NCBI GenBank assembly: GCA_030141605.1
Contig: JAQGDQ010000062.1
Span: 193,501 to 253,500, forward strand
Direction: 5' to 3'
From: Tubiluchus corallicola
Taxonomy: Eukaryota; Priapulida; Priapulimorpha; Priapulimorphida; Tubiluchidae
Length of the DNA stretch: 60,000 bases
Part shown: piece by piece, positions 11,179-25,242 of the stretch
Numbering within the stretch: the stretch's first letter is position 1
How the letters are laid out: every line of letters starts with the position of its first letter
The notes under the pieces: model-generated
Database searches by the model: none
Told to the model about the DNA's origin: nothing
Seen by the model: only the letters and a program-made list of their open reading frames with translations
Made by a program: the position numbers and the translations under genes

Positions 11179-14100
11179 TCATACACCAGTCATTCCAGCA
11201 GTCAAAGTCATCTGAAAAACAACAAGATTATTCTATATTGTCAAAATAAACTCTGTCGAACATACAGCTAGGCCTAGCAAGCCTAGAAACCATACACTCT
11301 GGAAGACTTCCCATTTCTAAGCATTGATGCATTACCAGTACTAGTCCCCATAAATGAATTCACATTGGCTATTTTAAAAGGCCGTCTAGCAGCCACGGAC
11401 GTCCAAAAATGGAGCAATTTTTTTTGTTAATTCTATATTACATTGCTTACGTGAACGAAACGTCTGTGACGTGGCCCACAGATATCTGTTTATTTAACAA
11501 CAGATAAAGTAATTAAAAACTACTGTACTCGTGATGCACAGTTACCTCGTTTTCATTTATTACATTGGTCCAGTCATGAGCAGCAATCTTGGGGACAACT
11601 TCTCGTATGATCTTGATGGCTCTTTCTCGATTTGCTTTGAACGTTTTTACAACCTGGTCAACTGATACCTGCGAAATTGATATTGAATTCTAAATAACCA
11701 TTGAACTGCAAATATATTCGAAATATATTCATCCACCGCATTTCGATCAACAGGTGATTGTCGTCAGAGAGTACAAAACAAAACAAAATAAGAACAGTCA
11801 TTAAAGGAAAACCGGACCTAATCCTAAACTGTAGGTCTAGTCTTAGAATGTTGAAAGGGAATACTTTCAAGAATACTTACATGAAAGAACATTACCGCAC
11901 AAACGCAATATGGCGTTTGCGCGACTAGTTCTTCACTGTTATGTGCATTTGACCATTCGTGAGCTGGGCATTGGCCGCTGCATTTCGGAAAGGCGTTGGA
12001 CAAAAAACAGGTGCCGTACCTTTCAGTTCAGGTACTGTGCCATAGTGCATTCGTTCGAGTGGTCTTACGCGAGTTCAACAAAAACTTGAAATTTGAATTT
12101 TAAACTTGAAATTTGTCGAGTTCTGTACACGTGGCATGTTTCTGCTGTTAAAAATTATGTTCGGCTGTGATGTCATCACTAGTTGGGCTCACCAGCCGTT
12201 AATTAAGCTTTAGATCTGTTATTTAATTATCAAAAGTGCTTTGGCATTATTATAGGTGTTCAAATATAAATAAACTTTTTACCGTACTTTAAAATGTAGT
12301 AGGATATGAAAAATCACCCAATTTTCCTTTAAGATTTCAGACAAATATCATATTATACAATTATGGTTTCAGTTTCTATTCTTTGGTCAGTCTCTCAGTT
12401 CACATGCCAGGAATCAAGAACGGAATCCAGAAAATGCGTTTTGTTTTGATTCTATTTTTTAATAGTAACAAGTAACATAAAATTTCGTATTTTTTAACTA
12501 TAAATATTTTAAAGACGTTTCATGAAAAGAAGACCAAATTATTTTCACCAATAAGTCAAATAATTGTGAAAATTAATCCACAGCTGTACCAGAGGCGGTT
12601 GTGCAAGTTTTAAAATCTATAACGAAGTTACAAACCAATAATTAATTAAATTTAAACACTAAACTGGAAAGACAAGAAATTTGAAAAACTTAGAATGCAT
12701 CCTACATTTCAACCAGGTACCTTCTGTTTACATTGCTGACGCACTAACTCCCTGTGGTCAAGGCCGTCCAGATTTTTTTGTCTATTAATAATAATCTTGA
12801 CATTAAAATCATAATAACTATTTAAGTCGAATATTTGTTTAGCAACGTAATAAATGTAATATTTGTCACGACTGTGGATGCCATACGTTCATCATCATGT
12901 TTTGGTTGTTTTTCATTTTGTTTAACATATCAAGCACACGAGAAATCAGTATAATATAATTTATTAATAACAACGGCTTTTGAAACCGTAATGATCGTTT
13001 GCTCAGTTATAAAATATGTTGTCTGACATAATCCATACAACTACGTTTCTGTCAGCCCAACCTTTAAAGTTAACCTTTACTATTCACCCTGATTTGGTGT
13101 TTTTATTGAAGATTGGGCGTTTCTGTAGGCTTTTTTGTTTTTCTTTTGGTATCTATGCTTTTTTGCATTGGTTCTCTGTAGTACGATCTCTTTTCTACTA
13201 CAGATATTTAATCTGTCACATATATAGAAAAGTAGACTAAAAGACAGTGTACCGCATCTAAGAAGCTGGTATACAAACCGGTTCTTTTGACTCATGCCAG
13301 CTGTCCCAGTCAGTAGCCATAGCCAACACTGCGTAACTGAGTCCGGCTTCTTTTGCCAAAACAACCTAGATGGAAGTTTATAAAAGATAGCTTGTTGTTA
13401 GAAATTGTTCTGCAATTCAACGACACAAAGATTTATGACATGCTGAATCAGAAACTTCTGTTGATGATTTTGCATTTACTTCTTTTCTGAAAATTATTTG
13501 GAAAGAATACACCATTCATAGAATACAATTAACACTTGATCATTTGTACCAACTGTGTCTGCCAAATTTGCTAAATCAACTGCATGTTTCTAAAAAGTTC
13601 ATCTCCCAGCATTGAGACGTTATTGGACATTGTGAACATTGATATTATTAGTTAGTAACTTAGAACATATATTATGTAGATCGTAGATGTAGGTCGTAGA
13701 ATGGCACTCAGGCTACTGATTACGTCTAAATTTTTTGTTGGTCAACGTTACTGTGTACTATAGACCATGTATTCCGGCACTTACTGCAGTGTTTGAAAAC
13801 AATGCGAGTTTTGAAGCTGATCTAATCAAAGTTAAAAAAATTATTAGTGGGCCTAGCAGCTACAAATGGTTTTCGAAAATAGGTCTATTACCGATTGTTT
13901 TACAACTTCAATAACTTTTATTGAAGTTTATAGTAATATAATAATTATCATTATGCTACATGCAGCTAGAATACAAGCTTTTTAATACAGCACTCGAAAT
14001 ATTTTTCTAATTTGGAAATAAATTGATTATTAAAAGCACTGTCAAATAAATGGAATATACGTTTAAAGTGACAAAATTCCGCCTAGACGGACTTCTCAGT

Positions 14101-15527
14101 TTTATCCGAATAAAGAGAATGGACTGGTCTAATTCAAGCAAGCTCAAACTTTTCCAAGTTTGCACTTGAAATGGCTGGTCACTTTGAAATTTTAAGAAAA
14201 TTGTCACGTTCAACAAATCAAAATTTAATGAGAACTCAGTCTACCTCAGGCACCGTGGTCATGTTGATGACGTCGCCTCCCCATGTTCTCCATAATTTGC
14301 TTTCCGCTTTGGAGGAAAATCGTGGACCCTCAATTGTAACCACCGTTCCTGTTGGGTGACATTTGTATCCTATTCCTTTCACAGTCTCATACAATATCTG
14401 TTTGGGTAGAAAGTAACGAATTATAACTACTGTTAGCTCTAGACTGTGAGTTAATTACTGAAATCGCGAAGAAAAGTGTGTATATAAGAATGAAACATTT
14501 TATATAAATGACTATTATGCAAGCTTGAAGATACTTCATACGAATTTAAGAAAGCAAATAGAACCGAAACAATGGCTGTACCTGACTCGTCGGCGCACAA
14601 AAGGGCGTATCCATTGAAATATGGCACACTCCTTTAAGATCTGGACAGCTCCCGTCGTAAAACGTTTGCTGCCGTTTATAAGTTCTGCGTTATTTTAAAA
14701 TCATAAAGACAAGTATTAATATCAATAATTACATACATGTCAGTTACAGAAATAACAAATAACAGCATAATTGGTGCAAATGCGACGAGTAAGAAATTTC
14801 AATCATATGCCGGATGTTTCTTTTTTTCGAAGAGTTTGATTGGCGGTTAAAACAGAAAGATGTCAATTCAGCAAAAATGCTACATCAAGTATGTTACATT
14901 GGAAGCGTGACTGAAGTGCTTACAGGTTAGTGGTATAATTATGTTTGACTTTGGCCATAAATTTATAATATTATTATTCTGAATAGTCCAATTTTCTGAA
15001 GAGCCAGAAAATCTTATTGTTGTTAGTTCAGATTTTCAAGTAACTGCCAGCATACCTGTCTATAAATTGATCTAAAATGACGAAATCACCAGGCGAGATG
15101 TGACTTTGTAATGAACCACACGCTGACGTCACAATTAGATGGGTACAACCTTCTTGTTTCATTACCCATACATTAGCCCGATAGTTGACATGAGACGGCA
15201 TAATGGTGGAGCCTCTACCATGCCTAGCAAAATTCATTCTATCTTAATGAAGTGCAGAAATACACTGACAACGACGATGACGATGACGATGATGATAATG
15301 ATGTTAGTGCACTGCAGTTCCGCACCGGCTTCTATGTTATAGTGATTTCGACAGCAGTGTCGGGAAAGAAGATAATGGTGATCAATAATTAAAAAAATGG
15401 TGACCAAGATGATGATGGTGTTGTCGTTTCTTGATGACGATGGTGACGATGACGATGATGACATTGATGATGACAATGATGATAAATAATGATTAAATGA
15501 TTATCAAGATGGTGATGTTGCTGTTTC

Positions 15528-15558
<31 letters not shown>

Positions 15559-16750
15559 TGATGATGATAATGATGATGACGATGATGATAATGATGTTAG
15601 CTTATTAACGGTAAACCCAGATGAAAGGTACTCCTTGGTATTTCTAAAGACGAACATAAATTCCACATTTCAAAATCAAATTGCAATAACTCATATTGTC
15701 GTTGTGAACGACCGATAATCATAAAAAAATACATTTAATTTGCAATTAAATTAATAACCTGTAAAACCGCTATTACTGTAGTAGATATGGCTTCTATCTA
15801 TCTGTTACCTATTCTAAAAATGGGTCTAACCTAATAGTGAACGGTTGCTCTAGTTTTACCATATTCTGTACTAGCAGTTGGCTTTTAGAAGACATTATGT
15901 GCAGACATAATTTTACCTATATTTCTGTGGAAACTTCACTATTAATAAACGTTTAAAGTATATTCTACTGTTATACCTTTTGTCAACACGACACACATAT
16001 ATATATATATGATATGTGTATGTATATTGGAGCCGTACGTAAGAAACTATTGTAAAACACACCTGTTGCTTGACGATCAGCAAGTAAGCATACCTGACTA
16101 AAACAACGCATTCCACGCCTTTAATCTCTCCCTGCAGTACTGTTCCTGACGGCTGAAATACATTTATTTATGTCTTCATTTCACACTGTAATTTACCACA
16201 ATAAACGTAATTTATCGAAAGTATTATGATTTATTAGTTTACAAATTTGATCGTCGAAAAATCGATTATATCTTGGTTGGAAGATGGCAGTGACGACAAC
16301 CGACCAAGTTGTCCATTCTGGTGGCCTTAATATGTCATGTAAAATTTCACTAAAATCCATGCGGTCGTTTAGGCGCTCAAAAAGAGCAAACGGACATATA
16401 AACAGACAAATTAAACTCGTTTAATAGTATGGATACTACGCTATATACGAACAGTCGATCTATGTTCGTTTTCGAGGGTTGTGGTTTGGGATTATAGCTT
16501 ACAAAACGTACCTGTCCAAAAGGCGTTGTGCACTTTTTCTCATGCAAGGTGTTGCTATCCAGTATATCAGCATTATCTAGACCACTGCCGCAAATTATTC
16601 CGACCTGCAGTAAAAAAAGAGATTGATGTTTTACCATGATCGCATAAGTAAATCTGTGAGATTGATCTTTATTTTATTTTTTACCTTTACGCTGCTGTCT
16701 ATCCGAATGCCATTACTTTGAAAAATTCGTTGTTTGTAATTCCACTCCAT
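11179..16750 (-). CDS. MTAP: S-methyl-5'-thioadenosine phosphorylase (nine exons)
   Basis: Cytosolic enzyme of methionine salvage: phosphorolysis of methylthioadenosine to adenine and methylthioribose-1-phosphate. Exons on the minus strand: 16685-16750 (ATG), 16512-16604, 16094-16152, 15056-15223, 14582-14684, 14245-14397, 13279-13365, 11546-11668, 11179-11211 (TGA). All junctions are GT-AG and keep phase, giving 294 aa against about 283 in human. Landmarks in order: [13 protein letters not shown] (phosphate loop), [74 protein letters not shown] and [10 protein letters not shown], whose two Asp are the adenine-recognising pair of MTAP rather than the Asn of purine nucleoside phosphorylase. 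The acceptor at 15224 was chosen because it gives gap-free alignment at VLVRHGRG. Human GGTG reads CGSG here. Intron 1 is only 80 bases; intron 7 carries a TTAA-flanked repeat. The family is certain; exon 9 is the least certain piece. Confidence 0.93.
11805..12328 (-). mobile_element. TTAA-flanked non-autonomous element, copy 1
   Basis: A 524-bp unit bordered by TTAA at 11801-11804 and 12329-12332, with short terminal inverted repeats (AGGAAAACCGG / reversed AGGAAAATTGG). It lies in MTAP intron 7. Its reverse complement matches the copies at 18,819 and 55,117 along most of the length. TTAA duplication is characteristic of piggyBac-type transposition; no transposase is encoded. Confidence 0.75.
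15265..15597. repeat. (GAT)n-rich microsatellite region
   Basis: GAT/GAC triplet runs at about 15,265-15,305, 15,402-15,485 and 15,528-15,597, within MTAP intron 3. The poly-Asp/poly-Ser frames here are artefacts. Confidence 0.9.
16255..16400. mobile_element. Possible 3' end of a retroelement
   Basis: The string ending CGGTCGTTTAGGCGCTCAAA followed by AGAGCAAACGGACATATAAACAGACAAA resembles 3' tails of RTE-type LINEs (allusion to GTTTAGGCG and repeated ACAGAC). It lies in MTAP intron 2. Assignment is from general resemblance only. Confidence 0.3.
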
Positions 16751-18194
16751 CAGCGACTGCTTATTTTGTTACTGCAAGCAAAAAAAGGCAAAGATGTCGT
16801 TATTATACAAAGACGAGTAAAGATGACATCACCATTGTTGTTACGCAGATCAATAAATAGTTCACATGAAACGGTAAGACAGTCTTACCAGTACTAATTA
16901 CACGACGTAAACTCAATGGCCAACAGGAAGAACGTTTTCTAGAGTTAACTAAACTTTTGTGACCAGCATTCTTTAACTGTCAATGACCTTAGCGAGCCGG
17001 TATATATGCCACAAGGCTGATGTTCTTCGATAACGTGGTTTTTCCAGTTCCTTGGCCTTAATTAAACTACTTCCCATTTATGGAGTAGCTGCTGGCGATC
17101 CCTATATAGGCTATAACTTCGCTTAAACTCATAAGGTATCATGATGAAAATGTACCAGAGATTTAGATCTCTGAGTAAAATCTGAGTACAGGAATTAGTA
17201 GTGCAAAGCTATGAGCCGACACATGTCAACGCAGAAAAGTATCGATAATTTTTGTAATAATATTTTGATTTCGCTTTAAGATGTGGAAAAGTGAATGTAG
17301 CTCTACGTGAGTCAAAACTTTGTTAAGAAGTGGGCAAAATATAGAGACATTAATTAGCTTCTGTAGTTTTAGTCAGTTAATAAATAAATTGTGTTAAACA
17401 ATGCAACTCGGTTGTCCTTAATGAAAAGTTAACAACATCTTTATTGGAAAAGACAAAGAATAATTAATAATTATTATCATATAATGTGTTCAAGAAAATA
17501 CTCAAGATTCGCCTATTTATTTTAGCCTTTTCGAACTAAGTACAACTACAACTAAAACTACTGTATAACTTCACGTTGTGTCTACACTGTACAATTGCCA
17601 AATTTTAATGTGAATTGTTAAATTTTACTGCTGACTTTGTTGTTAGGGGTCATAGAATACTATTTGTAATTAACAGCGTCCTACGAATTTGTGCAATAAT
17701 AATAGCAATAATAGAAAACGTTCTTCTTCTTCTTTGTCATTCAGTTTATGTCGTGTGCTTTTTACAATAAAAATGAAATCATTATATACCAGTTTTACAG
17801 CTAAACACAACCGGATATACCGCTTATAGTGAATTAATAAATGGAAAGCGGCGGTCAACAAAAGCGACTACTCACAAATATTTCTGAAACATTAATCAAA
17901 ATTCTGATTCAATAGATAAATATCAAATCACGCGAGCGTGAAAACAATTCTACAGCCTACAGCCTATCTCGTTTTCATGCCGATACATAGTCCTAATTAC
18001 ACATTTTGTCGGTTTTTACTATAATATCAAATTTTCAATTGTTTGTTTGACCACAAACTGATAACTATTTTAGCACTGATAACATACAGTAAAGTACATT
18101 AAGTTTGTCCGGAAAATCTGTCACTACAAAAAAAGAAGAAAACTGTTCAAGACGCTGAATCCAATGCAGAAACTCAACTCGTGTCATTTGCACG
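16751..18194. other. Intergenic, upstream of MTAP
   Basis: No exon or structured repeat recognised. It presumably contains the MTAP promoter, but no motif was distinctive enough to call. Confidence 0.4.
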
Positions 18195-18356
18195 TCACGT
18201 ATATCTCAATTTGTTTTCCATGGTCAAATTTCGAAATCTTACAGCCCATTCAATGGCTTCATCCCGCGCTGTATCCCCCTTGATTTCATGCTTTTTGACG
18301 CCATTTTCCCTTGACGTCATTAACTCTACCTGACAATCTTCTGATCCTTCTTGACG
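18195..18356 (-). CDS. Possible terminal exon of an unknown gene
   Basis: On the minus strand an acceptor (ctaagtag, ending 18357) opens a 53-codon frame closed by TGA at 18195-18197. The product is polar and mixed-charge, with segments CQVELMTSRENGVKKHEIKG and DTARDEAIEWAVRFRNLTME, and reads like a structured domain rather than chance translation. It is interrupted by a stop immediately upstream, consistent with an intron boundary. No upstream exon, family or nearby AATAAA was identified, so it could be the 3' end of a separate gene or a relic. Confidence 0.35.
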   Translation of the reverse strand, partial: RQEGSEDCQVELMTSRENGVKKHEIKGDTARDEAIEWAVRFRNLTMENKLRYT

Positions 18357-18818
18357 CTACTTAGCTGCTAGATGGAACAATTCATTTTATCGCCTTATGT
18401 TAAGCTAAGAAAAAAGTACACAAACTTATTTAGATCCCAAATTTTAACATAAGTTTGGCAAAATAAATACATATATTACAAAATACAAAGTAATACAAAA
18501 TAGTAATTCCCCTGCCAAGACGGAGCCGATTACTCAGGATGGTTCGAAATAGTAGACGAGGAGGTCAAGTTTAATGAAAATGAATTCATGAGCTAACAAA
18601 CTAATCAAAAACAATAACGAAGCTACATTGGCCAGCTGAAAAAGAGGAGCAGAATGAGATTAGTTGCCTAGCCAAATAAAAGCAGCTACAGACTTGTTAA
18701 GACAACATTCACACTAAACATAGTGACACAACGTCTGGAATCATCAGGGGGAACTGGAGTTAGTGTTTTGAGGACTGTTTAAACTGGTAAGATCATGTCT
18801 TATGAGCCTGTATGTTAA

Positions 18819-19410
18819 AGAAAGATAGGATGATTTTTCATATACGTATACATTTTAGCACAATTAATATTGCAAAAGCGTTTCTGATAATTAAATGATA
18901 GATTAAAAACTTAATTAACGGCGGGCGATCCCAGCTATTGATGACATCACAAACTAACATAATTTTCAACAGCAAAAATGTTCCAGAGGGTGTTGCGCGT
19001 GTTTTCGAAAGCGAAAATTGTAGTACAGTGCCACCGTAAAATATTCAGCGTGTTGTACTAAAACTAGGCAAGTTTTAAGATAAAAATCCAAATTTCAAAT
19101 TTACAGCTGTGCTCGAGCATGAGCTGCCGAACGTGTGTAGTTCGTCAGAAAATAACACATCTGAACTGAGAGGTGCAACACCTGTTTTTTGTACAATGCA
19201 TTTCCGAAATGAAGGCGCTAGTGCCCGGCTAATTAGCGAATGGCGAAAGGCATGTAACAGCGAAGAACTAGTGGCGCGAACATGAAATTGTGTTTGTGTG
19301 GTAATAACTCTTTCACGTAAGTCATTTTAAAAAAAGTAGTATGTTTCCTTTCAATATTTTAAGGAGTAGATTGTTTTGACCTACAGTTTAAGATTGGGTC
19401 CGGTTTTGCT
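18819..19410 (+). mobile_element. TTAA-flanked non-autonomous element, copy 2
   Basis: A 592-bp unit bordered by TTAA at 18815-18818 and 19411-19414. It shares the right end (GGTCCGGTTTTGCT) and interior blocks such as ATGACATCACAAACTAACAT and GCTAGTGCCCG with the copy at 55,117, and is inverted relative to copy 1. No intact reading frame spans it. Confidence 0.75.
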
Positions 19411-19414
19411 TTAA

Positions 19415-20022
19415 GGTGGAAGGTCATTGGCAACTCAAAACGTTTGAGAATTGACCATGCATATATTGCCCACTAAATAACTTACAAATGCGAGTCATGT
19501 AATATTGTTAACGCGAGTAATAAAACTGACTAACTTACAAGTCTGAGTTTAAGTTTGAGTTTTCAACTTACAAACTAATTGACAACCTACTAATATACAT
19601 ACACGTACTCAATATAGTCAGTAATGAGTGTTGTGTGGTTGAAGTACACAAAACGTCCAATAGGTTCATTGTTCTACTTCTTTTACAACAAAGCTTAGTT
19701 AGAAGAAATAGGTCATACACATCCATTTTGTTTTTGGAAGTTTCTTGTAAAGCGAAGAAGGTGCTGAAAAGGTATGACATTTAGTTAACTGGTGTCCATG
19801 CGATAAAAAACATTAAAATAAAAACCATACATGTATTTCAGTCTTCTTGAGATAATTAATTTCTGTCTACTAACGATAAATTATAAGCTCCCTAAACATC
19901 GCTTGTGGATTTTAAGTTTGTACACGAAAGCTGTGCCGGGCTTTCGATAAATCTTAATATGTAGTCTGTAGTAATGTAAAACCAAATGTCGTGACAACAA
20001 AGCAGCGGGTAAGCACCAAGTT
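19415..20022. other. No gene seen
   Basis: AT-rich intergenic DNA between the TTAA element and the minisatellite; nothing recognised. Confidence 0.45.
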
Positions 20023-20476
20023 GTGATGTGCTCATGTCTACCTTACCCCCAGTGATGTGCTCATGTCTACCTTACCCCCAGTGATGTGCTCATGTCTACC
20101 TTACCCCCAGTGATGTGCTCATGTCTACCTTACGCCCAGTGATGTGCTCATGTCTACCTTACCCCCAGTGATGTGCTCATGTCTACCTTACCCCCAGTGA
20201 TGTGCTCATGTCTACCTTACGCCCAGTGATGTGCTCATGTCTACCTTACCCCCAGTGATGTGCTCATGTCTACCTTACCCCCAGTGATGTGCTCATGTCT
20301 ACCTTACCCCCAGTGATGTGCTCATGTCTACCTTACGCCCAGTGATGTGCTCATGTCTACCTTACCCCCAGTGATGTGCTCATGTCTACCTTACCCCCAG
20401 TGATGTGCTCATGTCTACCTTACCCCCAGTGATGTGCTCATGTCTACCTTACCCCCAGTGATGTGCTCATGTCTAC
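20023..20476. repeat. 29-bp minisatellite, 15 full units plus 19 bases
   Basis: Head-to-tail 29-bp units beginning GTGATGTGCTCATGTC, each ending in TTAC plus CCCCA or GCCCA. The only variation I see is C to G at the fifth base from the end, in units 4, 7 and 11. The remaining twelve full units appear identical, and the array stops within a sixteenth unit at 20,476. Confidence 0.97.
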
Positions 20477-21179
20477 TGTTGTTGCAAACACAAGACGAGC
20501 TGCGGAGCTTTAATCTCGTTGGAATTTAGAATACATTAATGTGATAATTCATAGAAACTGTCAGAACACTGAACTAACTAAAGCAAGGTTTGCAGCAATC
20601 ACTAGGCATTATGTTACAGATTCTTCTGTAGAGCGTTTGTTAATTTTCCTAGCATTATGTAATTAATAATTTGTTCTTCCAGAAATTATGCGATTACTGA
20701 TATTTACATTTTTCTAACTATGTCGTACACCTGATTTTTAGCTTGAAAATAGTAGACACTTCGTATTAATCTTTACAGTGTCAAACTGTCAAACTCGAGT
20801 TTAATTTAACACCCTGAGGCGCGCATGCACTGAAAATAAAAAATGCTACATTTGTACCACTCATGCAACGGTAAAGCCTACTGTAAAACATGATAGCATG
20901 AGTTGCCTATACCTGTGAACTGCTATATACGTTTTAGTTTATTATTAGTTGGTGTTACCGTTAAAGGGTAAGAACGTGTTATTGGTCCTGAGTCCTGAGC
21001 TGTCAATAAGTACTTAGTAGCTTGCCTACACGATCACTAGTGTTGTGGTGACCGCATTGATCTTTCGTATATAACAAGTAATGTAACGTTTTTATGTTGT
21101 CTCTGCTGTATACCTTACAGGTCGTTCAGAAAGTTTAGTGACCGCTGCATGTGACGTACAATAAGTAAACGGTGTAGTG

Positions 21180-21246
21180 ATGGTGATTATTTACAGCTCA
21201 TGGGTTTTGTTTTATTTGCTAACGCTCACAAAGTCTTGCCAACCAG
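21180..21246 (+). CDS. Possible signal-peptide first exon
   Basis: ATG followed by 22 codons reading MVIIYSSWVLFYLLTLTKSC then QP, a hydrophobic core typical of a secretory signal, ending at a good donor (CCAG|gtaaaa) in phase 1. In phase it could join the acceptor at 25,242 of the TTLL4-like gene, but TTLL enzymes are cytosolic, so the pairing is doubtful. It may be the first exon of an unrecognised gene or a chance frame. Confidence 0.3.
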
Positions 21247-21549
21247 GTAAAACTATGGTTAACACCAGTTATACCATAGTTATTATATTATAACGTAAAT
21301 ATAAAAGGTTTCATGACATAATATATTTGTATATAAGTATATTTATGTTCTGTAAGTATGTGTAAATGCAGTGTAAAATAGACCTGTTCTTTTTTGTGGC
21401 ACATAGTTTTTATGTGATTGTGCACTACATATTTATAGTCATAGTAATAAACAATTAAATTAAGAAGTCTTTGTCACACTTTCGAGTGCACATTCATATG
21501 GTTACGCGCTCATTATTCGAACATCTTATAATCGGGGATTAACAAGCAC

Positions 21550-23930
21550 GATATAAATCCGAGATGATATGAATCTAGCTGAGCAAAAAAGTATGCTTAA
21601 TACTAACTGTACACCCCGAATAATGCTACTTTTACAAAAGTTAGATCAATACGACAGCTGTAAAAAGCCATTATTGGAGACGTGCTGATTTGCTTAAGCA
21701 AACGTACAAACACCTAGGTATTTTCTTAACACCTAGATCCTCTGCAAATAATCAACTTGTAAAGATGCAAAAACGTGACAACATCATGTTTCATTTCTGA
21801 AACATGCTATCTTGTCATACATGGACATCAAATAAACGTTTCTGTAGCTTTCACAAACAACTACCTTCACAACGTTTGCAAAAATACCAAGCTATTCTCA
21901 TGGCATATATTTCATTTCTGTTCTTTTAGTCTCGTCATTTGTCACTTCATTCATCAGTACATTATCACTTTAACAATGATAAAAACCAATGTGGCAGATG
22001 CTATAAATAAGTGGGAAATAATCAAGGAGCCCTGGTACTATGACTGCTGCGAAAGATTGATTCATCTAAAATGTACTAAACGGATTATGAAAAATTATCA
22101 TTAGAAATGGATGATAGATTTTGTCGGTTTTGTCAATTTATGTTCCAAAATTGACAAAACAATAATAAACAAAAATGTTTTACTTAGAAGGAAATTATAC
22201 TGATTCCTTTTTCTTTAACCCAATCACTGAAGCGGATGTTATTAAAATAGTTAGATCCCTAAATCCAAATAAGATTGCTGGTTTTGACAACATATTGCTC
22301 AGGATTGTGACTGATATCATTGAACACATCGCAATACCTTTGGTCCATATAATGAATACATCACTTCAGACTGGAATAGCTCTGGTAAACACAAATATTC
22401 TACAGTCATTCCATTATTTAAAGCCTCTCTGTAAGTAATTACAAACCCATATCACTTTTGCCATTTTTTTCTAAAATCTTGGAAAAATTTGTTCATCAGC
22501 AACTGACTACATATTTAATAAAACACGGCATTTTACACAAGTCTCAATTTGGTTTTCCTAAAGCATGCAGTACAGAATTAGCATTGATAACTATGGTTAA
22601 TAATATAGTCGAAAGCCTGGAAAAAATAGCTTTTCTGTTAGGGTGTTTGCGATCTAGCCAGAACTTTTGATACTGTGGATCATGACATTATGATACGTAA
22701 ACTTGAACATTATCGAATTAGAGGTTTGACAAAAACGTAGTTCTTCAATTATCTAACTGGGAGGACTCAGTTAGTAAAATATAACAATACAGTATCAGAT
22801 ATAGCATATGTTAAATGTGGGATTCCACAAGGATCCATTCTAGGTCCGTTACTATTCCTGGTTTACATAATTGATGTCAGGTCTTCATTTTCCACAGGAA
22901 AAAATGTTGCAATTGCAGATAATACCAGCCTTTTATTCACTTTTGTAGACACGTTAATAAAATATTAATACGTTAATAAACAATGAGCTGCATAAAATTC
23001 TCACCCGGTTCAAAGTAAATAAACTCTCATTAAATGCCGATAGAACTGAATACATAGTCTTTAAATCTGTCAGAAAAAGATTGCTGAAACCAATTCTTTT
23101 AGTCCTCGGCGACCAAGTTATTCAGCAAGTAACTGAGACTAAATTCCTAGGCGTATTTGGCAATCACGTAAGCTAAAAGTACTGAAAAATATAGGCGTAA
23201 TGTCTCGTATTAGGAAAAATTTAATCGAAAAAATCTTTCAATGCTATGTAATGCATTAATTCTTCCGTACTTACATTACTGCAATAATCCTGTGTGTCTA
23301 ACTTACCAAACTGAATTGCATTTTCTTAAAACTCTACAACGCAACATAACAAACTGCATTCTTCTTTTTATATAAATCCAGTAAAACAGGTTCAACTTAA
23401 TTATAATTCAATTTGAAATGAATATTACATACCAATTGAATACTTCAACAGTTATCAATGATTAAAAGCATGGAACGAAATTCAGCAATCTCACAAGACG
23501 GGAAATTCAAAACGCAAATAAAGAATGATTTATACAGTTCATAGTAAATTCTTATTTGTGTCCAGTTTCCTTTGTTCTGCAGCAGTCACGGTACATACAG
23601 TCAAAATTCTACTCTAATGTAACTCATTGAATTTAAGCTTGAATTTACAAGCTTAGTGATAATTGTAGCAAGGCATTATTGTTATCATCTATCATCAGTC
23701 ATTCACGACTTCACCGATCTTTCACTGTACTAATCCTTCATCCAAACATTACCTCAACCATAATTCCACTATCACAGTGAGCTCACAAGGCTTCGGCTTC
23801 TGACTTCTCTGTACCCCAAGTAATGATATCAAGTATTTTTGTTATTGATTTGTTATGTATATTGCTTGGGATGGGTGATATAAACTACTGTACATGTACT
23901 ATAAAAAAAAACTACTATACTGTACTAGGT
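21550..23930 (+). mobile_element. Dead non-LTR retrotransposon (CR1/L2/Jockey-like)
   Basis: Reverse transcriptase motifs in order across several frames: ITEADVIKIVRSLNPNK (22,215), a degraded palm start with NYKPISLLPFFSKILEKFV (22,437), HKSQFGF (22,540), TFDTVDHDIM (22,665), VKCGIPQGSILGPLLFLVYI (22,812) and LSLNADRTEYIVF (23,025). The catalytic box that should read YADD appears as AIADNTSLL, so the enzyme is inactive, and at least four frame breaks or stops interrupt it. Upstream, a Cys-rich frame (YDCCERLIHLKCT, 22,040) resembles the PHD-like finger of some LINE ORF1 proteins. The 3' tail near 23,850-23,910 has GGGATGGGTGATATAAA before an A-rich run. Confidence 0.85.
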
Positions 23931-24729
<799 letters not shown>

Positions 24730-24979
24730 TGTTGTAAGAAAACTCTCTAGTCTGAACACGCCACAAGGAAACAATGCAAAATTGAATAGAACTCTGCAGT
24801 ACGGGCTTTTGATATTCCTATTCAATCACATCATATGAAACAAAAAGTAAATCAGGTATAAAAGGGAGCATTTGCATACAATGAGCAGGCGTTGTAAAAT
24901 TGATTAGAACATTGTGATACAATTAATACTCCTATTAATCAATCTTATTATGCAAAAATAAATGAAATTTTAAATATGT

Positions 24980-25160
24980 TCCTTTCTTCTTTAATTAATT
25001 CATTCTTTTTTCAACTAGTTACACCCGACGACATTTGTAAAATAGGCAGATCCCTCAATCTTAACAAAAGTACTGATGTTTTCAGCTTTTGTGCAGAAAT
25101 TGTCTTTGAGTCATTCAATTTATTTCAGTTCCGCTCAGTCATCTGTTAGATATTGCTCTA
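24980..25160 (+). mobile_element. Short LINE reverse transcriptase fragment
   Basis: A frame reading VTPDDICKIGRSLNLNKSTD parallels the RT start of the element at 22,215 (ITEADVIKIVRSLNPNK). Only this piece remains. Confidence 0.55.
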
Positions 25161-25242
25161 TCTACGTTAGTAGGGATTTCTAAATAATCCTAGTTGGCAA
25201 AGAATGTGGCATTTTGTAGTAAAATTTATTTGCGGTGTTTAG

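Noticed and set aside
15028-15237. Independent start codon for the MTAP exon at MNFARHG
   Set aside because: The acceptor at 15,224 joins upstream exons in phase and restores the family sequence, so this is an internal exon.
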